Source: CAZFLM01 sp964519955 (GTDB lineage: Bacteria; Armatimonadota; Chthonomonadetes; Chthonomonadales; CAJBBX01). From it: a stretch of DNA of 64,000 nt. Shown piece by piece: positions 1 through 8,155 of the stretch (position 1 is the stretch's first letter; each line of letters opens with the position of its first letter). The notes beneath the pieces were generated by a model. The model was given only the letters and a program-made list of their open reading frames with translations, had not been told where the DNA came from and did no database searches. The stretch is taken from contig CAZFLM010000012.1 of assembly GCA_964519955.1 (NCBI GenBank), forward strand, positions 56,671-120,670, read 5' to 3'. Position numbers and translations under genes: made by a program.

Positions 1-2
1 GA

Positions 3-377
3 GTGAGCCTGCCTGGCCTACTGCCGGCGCCGTACGCGGTCCGCATCGAGCCAGGGAGCGGGGCGCCGACTACCCGCACCGTGCGTGGCGAGGCTCTGGC
101 GGGCGGTCTGGCGCTAACGATCGGGCCGCGAGAGCACGTGCGCCTGCGCGTGGAACACCGCGACGCCGCCACGATGGGCCGCGCCTTGGACACCGCCCGC
201 GCCGCGCGCAACGCTATCGCCTGTGCGTATGCCGCCGTGCAGGCGATGGGTGAGCCCGCCGACGCCGGCAAGACGCAGGAGGCTTTCGCCTCGGCGATGA
301 ACGACTACCGGGCAGGCCGTCATTCGGCGGCTCAGGCTCGGGCGAAGGAACTGGCCCGCCAGGTGCTGCGCCGGTGA
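3..377 (+). CDS. C-terminal part of a protein of unknown function (probably cut by the window edge)
   Basis: The frame is open from the first bases of the window, so the GTG at position 3 is probably internal and the true start lies upstream. The visible 124 residues begin with a beta-rich stretch ending IGPREHVRLRVEH, typical of the last beta-sandwich of a longer enzyme. Alanine-rich helices with many Arg/Lys follow. No signal peptide or catalytic motif is visible. The stop is 19 bases before the start of the downstream deacetylase on the same strand, so the two are probably co-transcribed. The family is not recognised. Confidence 0.5.
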   Translation: MSLPGLLPAPYAVRIEPGSGAPTTRTVRGEALAGGLALTIGPREHVRLRVEHRDAATMGRALDTARAARNAIACAYAAVQAMGEPADAGKTQEAFASAMNDYRAGRHSAAQARAKELARQVLRR

Positions 378-396
378 GGCTTGAGGGGAGATACTG

Positions 397-1146
397 GTGA
401 GAGTAACCGATCCGCCGTTCGCATGGCCGGAGGGCAAGCGGGCCGCGGTAAGCCTGACGTTCGACGACGCGCGCCTATCGCAGTTGCCCGTGGGCATGCC
501 GATCCTGGACGCACACGGCGTGCGGGCCACGTTCTACGTCTCGTTCGGTGCCCTGAGGGAGCAGATTCACGGGTGGCGACGAGCTGTCGCGATGGGGCAC
601 GAGATCGGAAACCATACCGTGTGCCATCCGTGCAGCGGGAACTTCTCGTTCGTCGGCGACGAGGCGCTGGAGAGCTACACGTTGGAGCAGATGGACCTGG
701 AGTTGGCGGAGGCCAACGCCCGCATCGAGCAGTTCGTGGGCGTGACGCCCGCAACGTTCGCCTACCCGTGCGGCCAGACGACGGTGGGGCGCGGCGTGAA
801 CACCCGCAGCTACGTGCCGCTCGTGGCGAAGCGCTTCGTCGCGGGGCGCGGCTTCCAGGACGAGTGGACGAACGACCCGAGTTGGTGCGACCTGGCCCAA
901 CTCATGGCCATCCCCATCGACTGCCTGTCCGTCGAGGAGTGCCTGACGTGGGTGCGGCGCGCGGTCGACCAGCAGGGGTGGCTGGTCTTCGCGGGGCACG
1001 AGATCGGCAGCGGCGGCCCGCAGACCACGCTCACCGAGACGCTGAAGGCCTTGTGCGCTTACTGCCAGGACCCGGCCAACGGCATCTGGATCGACACGGT
1101 GGCAGCCATCGCGCGGTACGTCGCGGATACGCGCCAGGGGGTGTGA
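397..1146 (+). CDS. Polysaccharide deacetylase (CE4/NodB-like)
   Basis: This 249-residue protein has the NodB homology fold. The motif SLTFDDA near residues 19-25 supplies the catalytic base and metal-binding aspartates, and HEIGNH with a following CH near residues 68-75 supplies the metal histidines. FAYPCG near residue 127 matches the substrate-groove motif, and GHEIGSGG lies near the end where the last catalytic histidine is expected. The last base of TFDD is followed by Ala rather than the usual Gly. There is no signal peptide, so it probably acts in the cytoplasm on an acetylated sugar. It starts at GTG behind GGGGAG. The substrate cannot be told from sequence. Confidence 0.85.
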   Translation: MRVTDPPFAWPEGKRAAVSLTFDDARLSQLPVGMPILDAHGVRATFYVSFGALREQIHGWRRAVAMGHEIGNHTVCHPCSGNFSFVGDEALESYTLEQMDLELAEANARIEQFVGVTPATFAYPCGQTTVGRGVNTRSYVPLVAKRFVAGRGFQDEWTNDPSWCDLAQLMAIPIDCLSVEECLTWVRRAVDQQGWLVFAGHEIGSGGPQTTLTETLKALCAYCQDPANGIWIDTVAAIARYVADTRQGV

Positions 1147-1158
1147 GGGAGGGCGGGG

Positions 1159-1503
1159 CTACGACGGGGGCTGCAGGTCGTCGGCGCTCACGCGGTCGCG
1201 GGCCCCGTGCCAGACGCGCAGGATGACCACGTCCCCTGCCTTTCCTGGTCGGTCGACGATCTGGAAGATGATCCGGTAGATGCCCGGGCGCCTTCCGTAC
1301 AGCAGGTGCCTGACGTTGTGGCCGACGGCGTCGGCTTCGGGGACAACGGGGCACCTGGCTGGCATCTCCTTCAGTGTCGCGATCGCCTCGAAAAGGCCGC
1401 GCAGCCAGATGGCGGCGCGCTCGGGCGCGTGCTGCTCGATGTATCGGTAGGCGATCTCGACGTCTGCTTCGGCCGGCTCTGTGAGCCTAGTCCTGTATGC
1501 CAT
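1159..1503 (-). CDS. RelE/ParE family toxin
   Basis: This 114-residue protein has the ParE/RelE fold: an N-terminal helical hairpin rich in Glu/Ala (EADVEIAYRYIEQ), then a beta sheet with RHLLYGRRPGIYRIIFQIV and VVILRVWHGARD. The pattern of conserved Arg and Tyr followed by an RxxHG-type strand is typical of ParE-like toxins. It overlaps the upstream antitoxin gene by 17 bases, so the two are translated together. Members of this family either block gyrase or cleave mRNA at the ribosome, and the sequence alone does not decide which. Confidence 0.85.
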   Translation of the reverse strand: MAYRTRLTEPAEADVEIAYRYIEQHAPERAAIWLRGLFEAIATLKEMPARCPVVPEADAVGHNVRHLLYGRRPGIYRIIFQIVDRPGKAGDVVILRVWHGARDRVSADDLQPPS

Positions 1504-1774
1504 AGCGCGCCTTCATCTCGGCGAAGACGACCTCAGCGTCCTTGAGTTCCCCACGTTCCGCGCTCGCTAGCCCCTCGCGGATAGCCGCGATCGTCTCCAT
1601 CCTGTAGAGGCGGTCGACCATCTCCTGGTACTGGGCGGCGTCCTGCACCACCACCTCGGCCTTACCGTTGACGGTCAGCACCTCTGGCGTGCCGCTCTCC
1701 TTGAGCCGGGCGATGTGGGCCTTGTGGTTCCGGAGGAAGTCGGTGAGCGGGTGCGTCTGCGTGATATCAATCAT
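1487..1774 (-). CDS. Phd/YefM family antitoxin
   Basis: This 95-residue protein begins MIDITQTHPLTDFLRNHKAH and continues with LKESGTPEVLTVNGKAEVVVQDA. That is the classic Phd/YefM DNA-binding fold, in which the N-terminus binds the operator. The C-terminal helix (RLYRMETIAAIREGLASAERGE) would wrap the toxin. I chose the ATG at 1774 because GGAG lies six bases upstream, and the ATG four codons earlier has no such site. The upstream sequence is unusually AT-rich (ATCATACAATCAG), a likely promoter and autoregulatory operator. It forms an operon with the ParE-like toxin. Confidence 0.87.
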   Translation of the reverse strand: MIDITQTHPLTDFLRNHKAHIARLKESGTPEVLTVNGKAEVVVQDAAQYQEMVDRLYRMETIAAIREGLASAERGELKDAEVVFAEMKARYGIQD

Positions 1775-1785
1775 GTGCGTCTCCA

Positions 1786-1815
1786 TCTGATAATTCTGTG
1801 CTGATTGTATGATAC
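1786..1815 (-). promoter_or_regulatory. Putative promoter/operator of the toxin-antitoxin pair
   Basis: Just upstream of the antitoxin start is a short AT-rich island in a GC-rich context, containing TACAAT as a possible -10 box on the minus strand. Phd/YefM proteins usually bind their own promoter, so this is the expected operator. No clear -35 box is visible. Confidence 0.35.
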
Positions 1816-1847
1816 CACGCATCCGACGCACTTGTCTCGCGCCGACC

Positions 1848-2957
1848 CTATTCCCCGCGCCACTCCCGCACTGTCGCGGCCATGGCGTGCACGTTCTCCT
1901 CGGGCACGTCGTAGAACAGGTAGTCGCTCGCGGCAACCATGTGCTTGCGGCCGCGCGTCTCCTCAAGGATGCGCAGCGTCTCCTCGCGGATGGTCGCCGG
2001 GGAGGCCTGCAGCAGCACGTCGAGGCCCAGGTTACCGCGCGTGCAGATGCTCGGGTCCAGCTTCTCCATCGCGCCGGCGAGCGACTTCACGTTGCCGACC
2101 GGCGGCGGGCTGAGTGTCTCAAAGAGGTCGATGCCCATCTGGTTGTAGAAGCCCATCGTCAGGAACGGCTCGATGGGGGAGCAGATGTGCGAGTAGATGC
2201 GCAGGCCCAGCTCGTGGGCGGCGTCGGTGGCCAGCTTGCTGAACGGGACGAGGTAGTTGCGGTAGTAGGGTGGGGAGATCATCTCTGCGCCGGGCCCGCC
2301 GAGGAACACGAAGTCCGCGCCGCCTTCCCTCACCGCGCGCATGGCGAGGATGTCCAGCTCGAGGATGCGCTCCATGAGCCGCTTCGTGCGCTCGGGGCAG
2401 TCGTGGACGAGGAGCGCGGTGTCCTGCGTGCTGGGGAAGCAGAGCAGCTCGTACGGCTGCAGCGCCCACTGCACGTCGAGCGCCGCACGGCCTGCCAGCT
2501 TCTCGACCACCTCCGCGGTGTACTGCGTCAGACGGCTCTTGTCGCTCTCGATGGCAGCCTCGACGTAGTACTCCAGCACGGCCAGGTCGTCCTCGATCTC
2601 GACCGGCGCCTTGGTGAAGTGGCCGCCGCGCGCGTCCTGCATCATCGTCCGCGTCAGCGTGCCGGCCGGCGTGACCAGCTCATCGGTCACGAAGCGCCGC
2701 TCACCCTCGGCGCGAACCTCGGCGGTCTTCCAGAGCAGCTCCGGCGCGCACTCGCCCCAGTCCGGCAGCCCCACGTTGATGAGCGGCAGGATGTCGAACC
2801 GCTCGACCGCGGCGATCGTGTCGTCGAGCGTCGTCTCCCAGACGCTCTGCTTGCCGGCCAGCTTCGTGTCGAAGCCCGCGCCCCCGCCGATCTGGGGCGA
2901 GCAGACCGCCGGGCCGCCATGGTCGACGTACTGCAGGAAGCGCTCTCGTGGAGTCAT
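1848..2957 (-). CDS. Uroporphyrinogen decarboxylase (URO-D) superfamily protein
   Basis: This 369-residue protein spans a full URO-D/methyltransferase TIM barrel. It begins MTPRERFLQYVDHGG and carries LINVGLPDWGE, an acidic FVFLGGPGAEMISPPYY segment and the metal-site-like IYSHICSPIEPF, then MGIDLFETLSPPP and a C-terminal MVAASDYLF. True HemE proteins keep an N-terminal arginine-rich signature that is not evident here, so this is more likely one of the many paralogues (methyltransferase-like or unknown) than haem synthesis. It lies 75 bases downstream of the protease/PDZ gene on the same strand and may share its transcript. Confidence 0.75.
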   Translation of the reverse strand: MTPRERFLQYVDHGGPAVCSPQIGGGAGFDTKLAGKQSVWETTLDDTIAAVERFDILPLINVGLPDWGECAPELLWKTAEVRAEGERRFVTDELVTPAGTLTRTMMQDARGGHFTKAPVEIEDDLAVLEYYVEAAIESDKSRLTQYTAEVVEKLAGRAALDVQWALQPYELLCFPSTQDTALLVHDCPERTKRLMERILELDILAMRAVREGGADFVFLGGPGAEMISPPYYRNYLVPFSKLATDAAHELGLRIYSHICSPIEPFLTMGFYNQMGIDLFETLSPPPVGNVKSLAGAMEKLDPSICTRGNLGLDVLLQASPATIREETLRILEETRGRKHMVAASDYLFYDVPEENVHAMAATVREWRGE

Positions 2958-3032
2958 GCGGAAGGCCCTTCTTCGCGGCTGCGCGCGACGAGGTGATGGG
3001 ATGCGCCCGCGGAACGGGCCGATCGCGGAGGT

Positions 3033-5276
3033 CTACTTCGCCTTGAGCCGCTCGATCGCCTCTTTGACCAGGTTGGTCATCGTGTACGGCTCGTCTTCGG
3101 GGACGACCTTCTCGGGGAACTTGTACCACGTCTGCAAGATGAGGCGCTTCGCGGAGCCGCCAGCCTTGCGGTAGGCGTCGAGGTAGTCCAGCGTGGTGCG
3201 GTGGAACGCCTCGCCCGACGCCGCGCCGCCGCCCTGCGAGTTGACGATGAGGTTGAACTCCAGCCCCTGGCGCTTCACGGTGCGCTCCAGGTCCAGCAGG
3301 CGCGCCATCCAGTCGATCTTCGCCACGTCGAGGGGCTTGGTGGGCTTCGCCTCGCGCGGCATCGGCATCCACGCCTGGTGCGGCTGCGTGCCGATCGTGT
3401 ACTCGTAGGGGTTGTCCGCGGTGACGCCGAGGATGGGCATCTTGGCCGCGCGCGTCTTCGCGACGATGCGGTTGAGCACCTCGAAGTAGTCGCCGTAGAA
3501 CATGCCGCCCCAGTACGATGGCTCGCCCTTCCAGCCCCAGTTCGGGAAGTTGACGAGCGCGAAGAACTGGACCTTGGGGAACTCGCGCCGCATCGTCCGC
3601 ATGTACGCGAGCAGCTCGTCGACGCACGCATCGGTGGACGCCAGGCCCGCGATGTCGTTGCGCCCCACATCGGACCCCGGCCAGATCATGCGGCGGATCG
3701 GCCCGTCGAGGTTGAGGTAGTCCGGCGCGATGCCGTGCCGCGTGAGCTGCCGCAGCTTCGCGATCTCGAACCGGGCCGTCTCCTCGCCGACGCCGGGCCC
3801 CATCTTCTCCCGCGCCGTGTCCGTGATGACGCGCGGGCTGGGCAGCGCGAACTCCGCCTCCTTGCTCACCCAGTCGAAGTAGCCGCATTCGATGGCGACC
3901 TTGATGTGCCGCGCCTTCAGCAGCGCCGCGAGCCGGGCCATGTCGTCCTGCCCGATGAGGAAGCCGACCGCGTTGATGGGGAACTCCAGCGCGCCGAGGT
4001 TCCGCTGCACGTAGTCCCACCTCGCCCCCTCGCGCCCCAGCTCCTCGAGCCGAACGTGGTTCATCCACACCTCGGGCGTGACGCTCGAGCCTGTGGGTGG
4101 GACGGGAAGGTGGACCGTGCGGCGCCGGTGTGTCGAATGGTTGGCCAGCACGCAAAGGGCATCGTGGCCCGCCGACTGCTCCAGTATCTCCCGGTACCTG
4201 TACGTGGGCAGCCCCCTGGTGGGAACGCCGTTGATCGATATCAGGCGCTCTCCGCGTACGATGCCTGCTTGCGCCGCGGGTGAACCTGCGTCGATCGCGG
4301 TTACGAGCCAGTCCGGGCCCTTGGTGAAGTCCAGGTGCATGCCGATCCGCTTCGGGACCGCGCGGAGTGCCTTGGCGAACAACAGGTGGCCTGCAGGGGC
4401 GTCAACGATGACGCGGTAGTGGCTTATGGCATCGATGCCAAGCAGTCCATCGCAGTTGCTCGGACGTCTGTCCGAGGGGTAGTCCACCAGAGGGGCACCC
4501 AATGACACCGTGCCCACGTCCATGGAGCGCACTCGAGCGCTGTTCACGTGCTGCAGGGTGCCAAACCCTCTCGTGAGCGTCCCAGTTTGCTCTGTTCTGA
4601 GCCGCAGTGCCCGAACCAGGTCGGCAGTCACTTCGGTGCTCTGCGACCCTGTGTCGAGCAGCAGGCGGACATGCCGCTTGCCGTTGATCGTGCCGGTCAC
4701 GAACGTCCGGGACCTCGTCGTGTCGACCGCTAGTGGTGCTGTGCCGGTGACCTCGAAACCGGCCCTGGAGGCGGCTTCGTTTGTGACGCCGCCGAATGGC
4801 CAGATCGCGACTGCCGGGGTGCCGAAGTCCAGCTCGACCGCACATCGTGCCAGCGCCGACATGCCGAGGATGCCATCGACGCCCATGTCGTGACACACTA
4901 GTCCTTCGGACCCCGTCGCGACGATGCATGGCACTTCGTCGAATGCGAGCAGTCCGAGCCTGACAGACCGAAGCTGAGCGACAGGTCGGGCGCCATCCTC
5001 GTGAGGCTTGCCTCGCGCGACACCGTGTGGCCAGCGCAGGTCTGCGCGTGCCCTGGAGGCTGCCTCCTTGGTCAACACGCTGATCGACGATCCTGTATCG
5101 ACCAGCAAGCGAAGGCGTTCATTCCCCGGCGTGGTAGCCATCACGTAGAGCCAGGAACCGAACGAGACACGCCCGCACTCGACCGGGCATCGGAATCCAC
5201 CCGTCTGGGCAAACGCCTGGGCTCCGTTCCAGGGCGCGAGCATTGCTGCAGCGGCCAACAGCCAGTTGCGCGTCAT
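3033..5276 (-). CDS. Secreted aspartyl protease-PDZ protein fused to an unknown C-terminal domain
   Basis: This 747-residue protein starts at the ATG at 5276, which has GGAGGA at ideal spacing and opens a signal peptide (MTRNWLLAAAAML). Two retropepsin-like half domains follow, with LLVDTGSSIS near residues 57-66 and LLLDTGSQST near 200-210, each paired with a GILGM or GLLGI motif. Two such halves could build one pepsin-like active site. A PDZ domain comes next (about 310-395; SPAAQAGIVRGERLISING). The remaining 350 residues, from about 400, look like a separate extracellular alpha/beta or TIM-barrel enzyme (VECGYF-like strands, ALVNFPNWGWKG, WYKFPEK) of no recognised family. The three-part fusion is unusual. 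Confidence 0.7.
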   Translation of the reverse strand: MTRNWLLAAAAMLAPWNGAQAFAQTGGFRCPVECGRVSFGSWLYVMATTPGNERLRLLVDTGSSISVLTKEAASRARADLRWPHGVARGKPHEDGARPVAQLRSVRLGLLAFDEVPCIVATGSEGLVCHDMGVDGILGMSALARCAVELDFGTPAVAIWPFGGVTNEAASRAGFEVTGTAPLAVDTTRSRTFVTGTINGKRHVRLLLDTGSQSTEVTADLVRALRLRTEQTGTLTRGFGTLQHVNSARVRSMDVGTVSLGAPLVDYPSDRRPSNCDGLLGIDAISHYRVIVDAPAGHLLFAKALRAVPKRIGMHLDFTKGPDWLVTAIDAGSPAAQAGIVRGERLISINGVPTRGLPTYRYREILEQSAGHDALCVLANHSTHRRRTVHLPVPPTGSSVTPEVWMNHVRLEELGREGARWDYVQRNLGALEFPINAVGFLIGQDDMARLAALLKARHIKVAIECGYFDWVSKEAEFALPSPRVITDTAREKMGPGVGEETARFEIAKLRQLTRHGIAPDYLNLDGPIRRMIWPGSDVGRNDIAGLASTDACVDELLAYMRTMRREFPKVQFFALVNFPNWGWKGEPSYWGGMFYGDYFEVLNRIVAKTRAAKMPILGVTADNPYEYTIGTQPHQAWMPMPREAKPTKPLDVAKIDWMARLLDLERTVKRQGLEFNLIVNSQGGGAASGEAFHRTTLDYLDAYRKAGGSAKRLILQTWYKFPEKVVPEDEPYTMTNLVKEAIERLKAK

Positions 5277-5593
5277 GGCAATCCTCCAATGACCTTCGAC
5301 CGGCAGCGCGTCGTGCTCTCTTAGGCATGGGTCGCTCCCGGTGGCGCGGGCATGGTTGTGCGGCAACCAACTCTAGGGGATCGCGAGATCGTTGTCAAGG
5401 TCCGCCGCTTGCTGCGTAACAGTTCACGGGAACAACCCGGCGGTCTGGCCGTCTGTACCTGCAGAGCCGGGAACCTTTCGGCCACAATGTACCGGTATTG
5501 GAGCTGTCGCCGCGACACTGCCCTGTCGATCGGTTCACTCCGGCGCCCCCGCCTGTGCGCGCCGACTTACGTAGACCTAGGAGTGTGCGATCG
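5277..5593. promoter_or_regulatory. Divergent intergenic region between the protease/PDZ gene and the sedolisin gene
   Basis: These 317 bases separate two divergently transcribed secreted-protein genes and must carry both promoters. On the plus strand TTGTCA near 5391 is followed 17 bases later by CGTAAC, a weak candidate promoter for the sedolisin gene. The AGGAG at about 5579 precedes the sedolisin ATG. No gene or repeat is seen. Confidence 0.35.
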
Positions 5594-7828
5594 ATGTTCT
5601 CACGAGCCACCCGTGGGCGCTTCTCCGGAGGCGCTAGTCTGCCCCTCTCCGTCACTCTCGCCCTTCTGTCCGTGGCCACCGTATGCCCCGCGCGCGCTGC
5701 AGGGCCGGTCACCCTCCGCGGGCATGTGCCGCTAGGCGCCATCTCGCAGTCGCAGTGGACCGGGCGCGCCGCGGCCAACGAGGCCGTCACCTTCGCCATC
5801 GCCTTGCCCGTGCGCGACGAGGCCGGGCTGGACGCGCTGCTCAAGCGCCTCTACGATCCTACCGACCCGCTCTACGGGCAGTACCTGACGCCCGAGCAGT
5901 TCGCCGAGCGGTTCGCGCCCACCCAGGCCGACTACGACGCCGTCGTCAGCTACGCCCAGAGCCTGGGCCTCACTGTCTCCGGCACGCACTCGAACCGGCT
6001 TCTCGTCGAGGTGACCGGCGCGGCGCGGGCGGTTGAGAAGGGCCTGGGCGTCGGGCTGCAGTGGTTCAGGAGCGCCAACGGCCGGTCCTTCCGCTCTCCC
6101 GACGCCGACCCGACCGTGCCGAGCGCCATCGCCTCGCGCGTCTCGGGCTTCGTCGGGCTGGACACGGCCTACGTGCGCAGCCCGCACCTTGTCGAGAAGG
6201 TGGCCTCGGCCAACGCGCAGGCTCTGTTCGCGCCCCTCACCACCGGCAGCGGGCCGAGCGGCGGCATGTCGCCCTCCGACATCAAGACCGCGTATGGCCT
6301 TACGAGCGTCAGCCGCACCGGCTCGGGGCAGACGCTGGCCGTGTTCGAGCTGGACGGCTACACGGCGTCGGACGTCACCGCGTACGTGAAGTACTTCGGG
6401 CTCACCTCGCCCACCATCCAGAACGTCCTGGTGGGCGGTGCGACGGGCAAGGCGGGCTCCGGGGCATCCGAGGTGACGCTGGACATCGAGCTGCAACTCG
6501 CCCTGGCGCCGGGCGTGAGCAAGATCCTGGTCTACGAGGGGCCGAACACGGACGCAGGTGTGCTCGCTGCGTACAGCCGCATCGCGACGGACAACCTGGC
6601 GAAGCAGGTCAGCACGAGTTGGGGGCTCTACGAGCAGGGCAGCACCTACAGCTTCCTCAGCTCGGAGAACACCATCTTCAAGCAGATGGCGTCGCAGGGG
6701 CAGACGATCTACGCGGCCGCGGGCGACTACGGGGCTTACGACAGCGGGAGCAGCCGCCTCAAGTGCGTGGACGACCCGGCGTCGCAGCCCTACGTCGTCG
6801 CGGCGGGCGGCACAACGCTGACCACCGTCAAGGCCGGCGGGGCGTGGAAGTCCGAGACGACCTGGAACGACGGTTCGATCACCAAAGGCGCGGCGGGCGG
6901 AGGCTACTCGGCGTACTGGCCGATTCCCTCGTACCAGTCCTCGGTGGTTACGACCGCGTCGAAGGGCTCGACCACGATGCGCAACGTGCCGGACATCTCG
7001 CTGAACGCGGACCCCGACACCGGCTACGCCATCTACTACGGTGGGAAGTGGCACGTCTACGGGGGAACGAGCTGCGTCTCGCCGCTGCTGGCGGCCTTCA
7101 CAGCGCTGGTGAACGAGGAGCGGGTCGCGAACGGCAAGGCGGTGATCGGCTTCCCGTGCCAGGCGCTCTATACGCTGGGCGCCTCGACCACGACGCGTGC
7201 CGCCTGTTACCACGACATCGCCGACGGCAGCACCAACCTGTACTACCCGGCCGTCACCGGCTACGACGACGCGACGGGATGGGGCACCATGATCGGCTCC
7301 GGTCTGTTCGCGGCGCTTGCGGCCGCCGACTCGGGCACCGTGAGTTCCGGCGGCTCGTCCGGCTCGGAGCAGCTCCTGCTGAACCCCGACTTCGAGAGCG
7401 GGCAGGTGTCGTGGACGGCCACGTCCGGGGTGATCACCAACTCGACCCAGCGCGCGGCCCACGGCGGCTCGTGGAAGGCCTGGCTCTGCGGCTACGGCAA
7501 GTCGCACACCGATACGCTCTACCAGGCAGTCACCATCCCGAGCACCGCGACGACCGCGACGCTGACGTTCTACCTGCACATCGACACTTCGGAGACGGCG
7601 AGCAAGGCCAACGACACGATGAAGCTGCAGATCTGCAACTCGTCCGGCACCGTCCTGTCCACCCTGGGGGCCTACACCAACCTGAACGCCGCCAGCGGCT
7701 ACACGCAAAAGACGTTCAACCTCTCGTCCTACAAGGGGCAGACGATCCGCGTGTACTTCACGGCGACGGAGAACAGCTCGAAGCAGACGTCGTTCGTGCT
7801 GGACGACTTCTCGCTCATCGCGAAATAG
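5594..7828 (+). CDS. Sedolisin, S53 family serine-carboxyl peptidase with C-terminal beta domain
   Basis: This 744-residue secreted protease starts at ATG 5594 behind AGGAG, followed by a signal peptide. A pro-kumamolisin activation domain comes first (PLYGQYLTPEQFAERFAPT). The catalytic domain has Glu and Asp in SEVTLDIELQLALAPG, the oxyanion-hole Asp in AAGDYGAYDSG and the nucleophile in YGGTSCVSPLL. The last is GTSxxxP-like but with Cys after Ser. The calcium site is GYDDATGWGT. From about residue 595 a Ser/Gly linker leads to a beta-sandwich (NPDFESGQVSWTA) typical of carbohydrate-binding or adhesion modules. Sedolisins work best in acid, which fits an acidic soil or peat habitat. A strong hairpin terminator follows. 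Confidence 0.9.
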   Translation: MFSRATRGRFSGGASLPLSVTLALLSVATVCPARAAGPVTLRGHVPLGAISQSQWTGRAAANEAVTFAIALPVRDEAGLDALLKRLYDPTDPLYGQYLTPEQFAERFAPTQADYDAVVSYAQSLGLTVSGTHSNRLLVEVTGAARAVEKGLGVGLQWFRSANGRSFRSPDADPTVPSAIASRVSGFVGLDTAYVRSPHLVEKVASANAQALFAPLTTGSGPSGGMSPSDIKTAYGLTSVSRTGSGQTLAVFELDGYTASDVTAYVKYFGLTSPTIQNVLVGGATGKAGSGASEVTLDIELQLALAPGVSKILVYEGPNTDAGVLAAYSRIATDNLAKQVSTSWGLYEQGSTYSFLSSENTIFKQMASQGQTIYAAAGDYGAYDSGSSRLKCVDDPASQPYVVAAGGTTLTTVKAGGAWKSETTWNDGSITKGAAGGGYSAYWPIPSYQSSVVTTASKGSTTMRNVPDISLNADPDTGYAIYYGGKWHVYGGTSCVSPLLAAFTALVNEERVANGKAVIGFPCQALYTLGASTTTRAACYHDIADGSTNLYYPAVTGYDDATGWGTMIGSGLFAALAAADSGTVSSGGSSGSEQLLLNPDFESGQVSWTATSGVITNSTQRAAHGGSWKAWLCGYGKSHTDTLYQAVTIPSTATTATLTFYLHIDTSETASKANDTMKLQICNSSGTVLSTLGAYTNLNAASGYTQKTFNLSSYKGQTIRVYFTATENSSKQTSFVLDDFSLIAK

Positions 7829-7849
7829 AGGTGTCCGCTAGTCGGGCAG

Positions 7850-7890
7850 CACGGAGGGCCGAGGCGCGGGGGGCGTCTCGGCCCTCCGTG
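7850..7890. terminator. Hairpin terminator between converging genes
   Basis: An 18-base arm (starting CACGGAGGGCCGAG) pairs with its complement through one G-T wobble around a loop of about five G. It sits 20 bases after the sedolisin stop and 20 bases beyond the stop of the converging membrane-protein gene, so it can serve both strands. There is no T-run. Confidence 0.75.
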
Positions 7891-7909
7891 TCACTGCGGG
7901 ACGGCCGCG

Positions 7910-8134
7910 CTATCGCCCGAACAGGCCGATCGCGTAGGCGAAGTACATGGCGAGCGGCGCGTCGAACACCGCCATGATGAGCGAGACGATCGCGATGGCG
8001 CGCAGCCCCTCGCCGTTGGTCGCGCGCTGCCGGGCGAGCAGGTCCCAGAGGAGCGCCGCGCCCGTGAAGAGCAGGAAGTGGACCGAGAAGCTGAGCAGGT
8101 AGCTGCTCGCCGCTATGGCCAGGAAGCGCAGCAT
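7910..8134 (-). CDS. Small membrane protein downstream of the TIR-WD40-Roc gene
   Basis: This 74-residue protein has two hydrophobic helices, about residues 1-32 (including SSYLLSFSVHFLLFTGAALL) and 47-72 (IVSLIMAVFDAPLAMYFAYA), joined by a short basic loop (ARQRATNGEG). GGAGGA lies just before its ATG. Its start is 21 bases after the stop of the TIR/WD40 gene on the same strand, so both are likely on one transcript. No family is recognised. Small two-helix proteins in defence operons are often membrane effectors or immunity partners, but nothing in the sequence proves that here. Confidence 0.65.
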   Translation of the reverse strand: MLRFLAIAASSYLLSFSVHFLLFTGAALLWDLLARQRATNGEGLRAIAIVSLIMAVFDAPLAMYFAYAIGLFGR

Positions 8135-8155
8135 GGTTCCTCCGATGGGGTGTGG

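Noticed and set aside
1848..2957. Assignment as haem-synthesis enzyme HemE
   Set aside because: The N-terminal arginine signature is absent and no other haem genes are near; only the superfamily can be supported.
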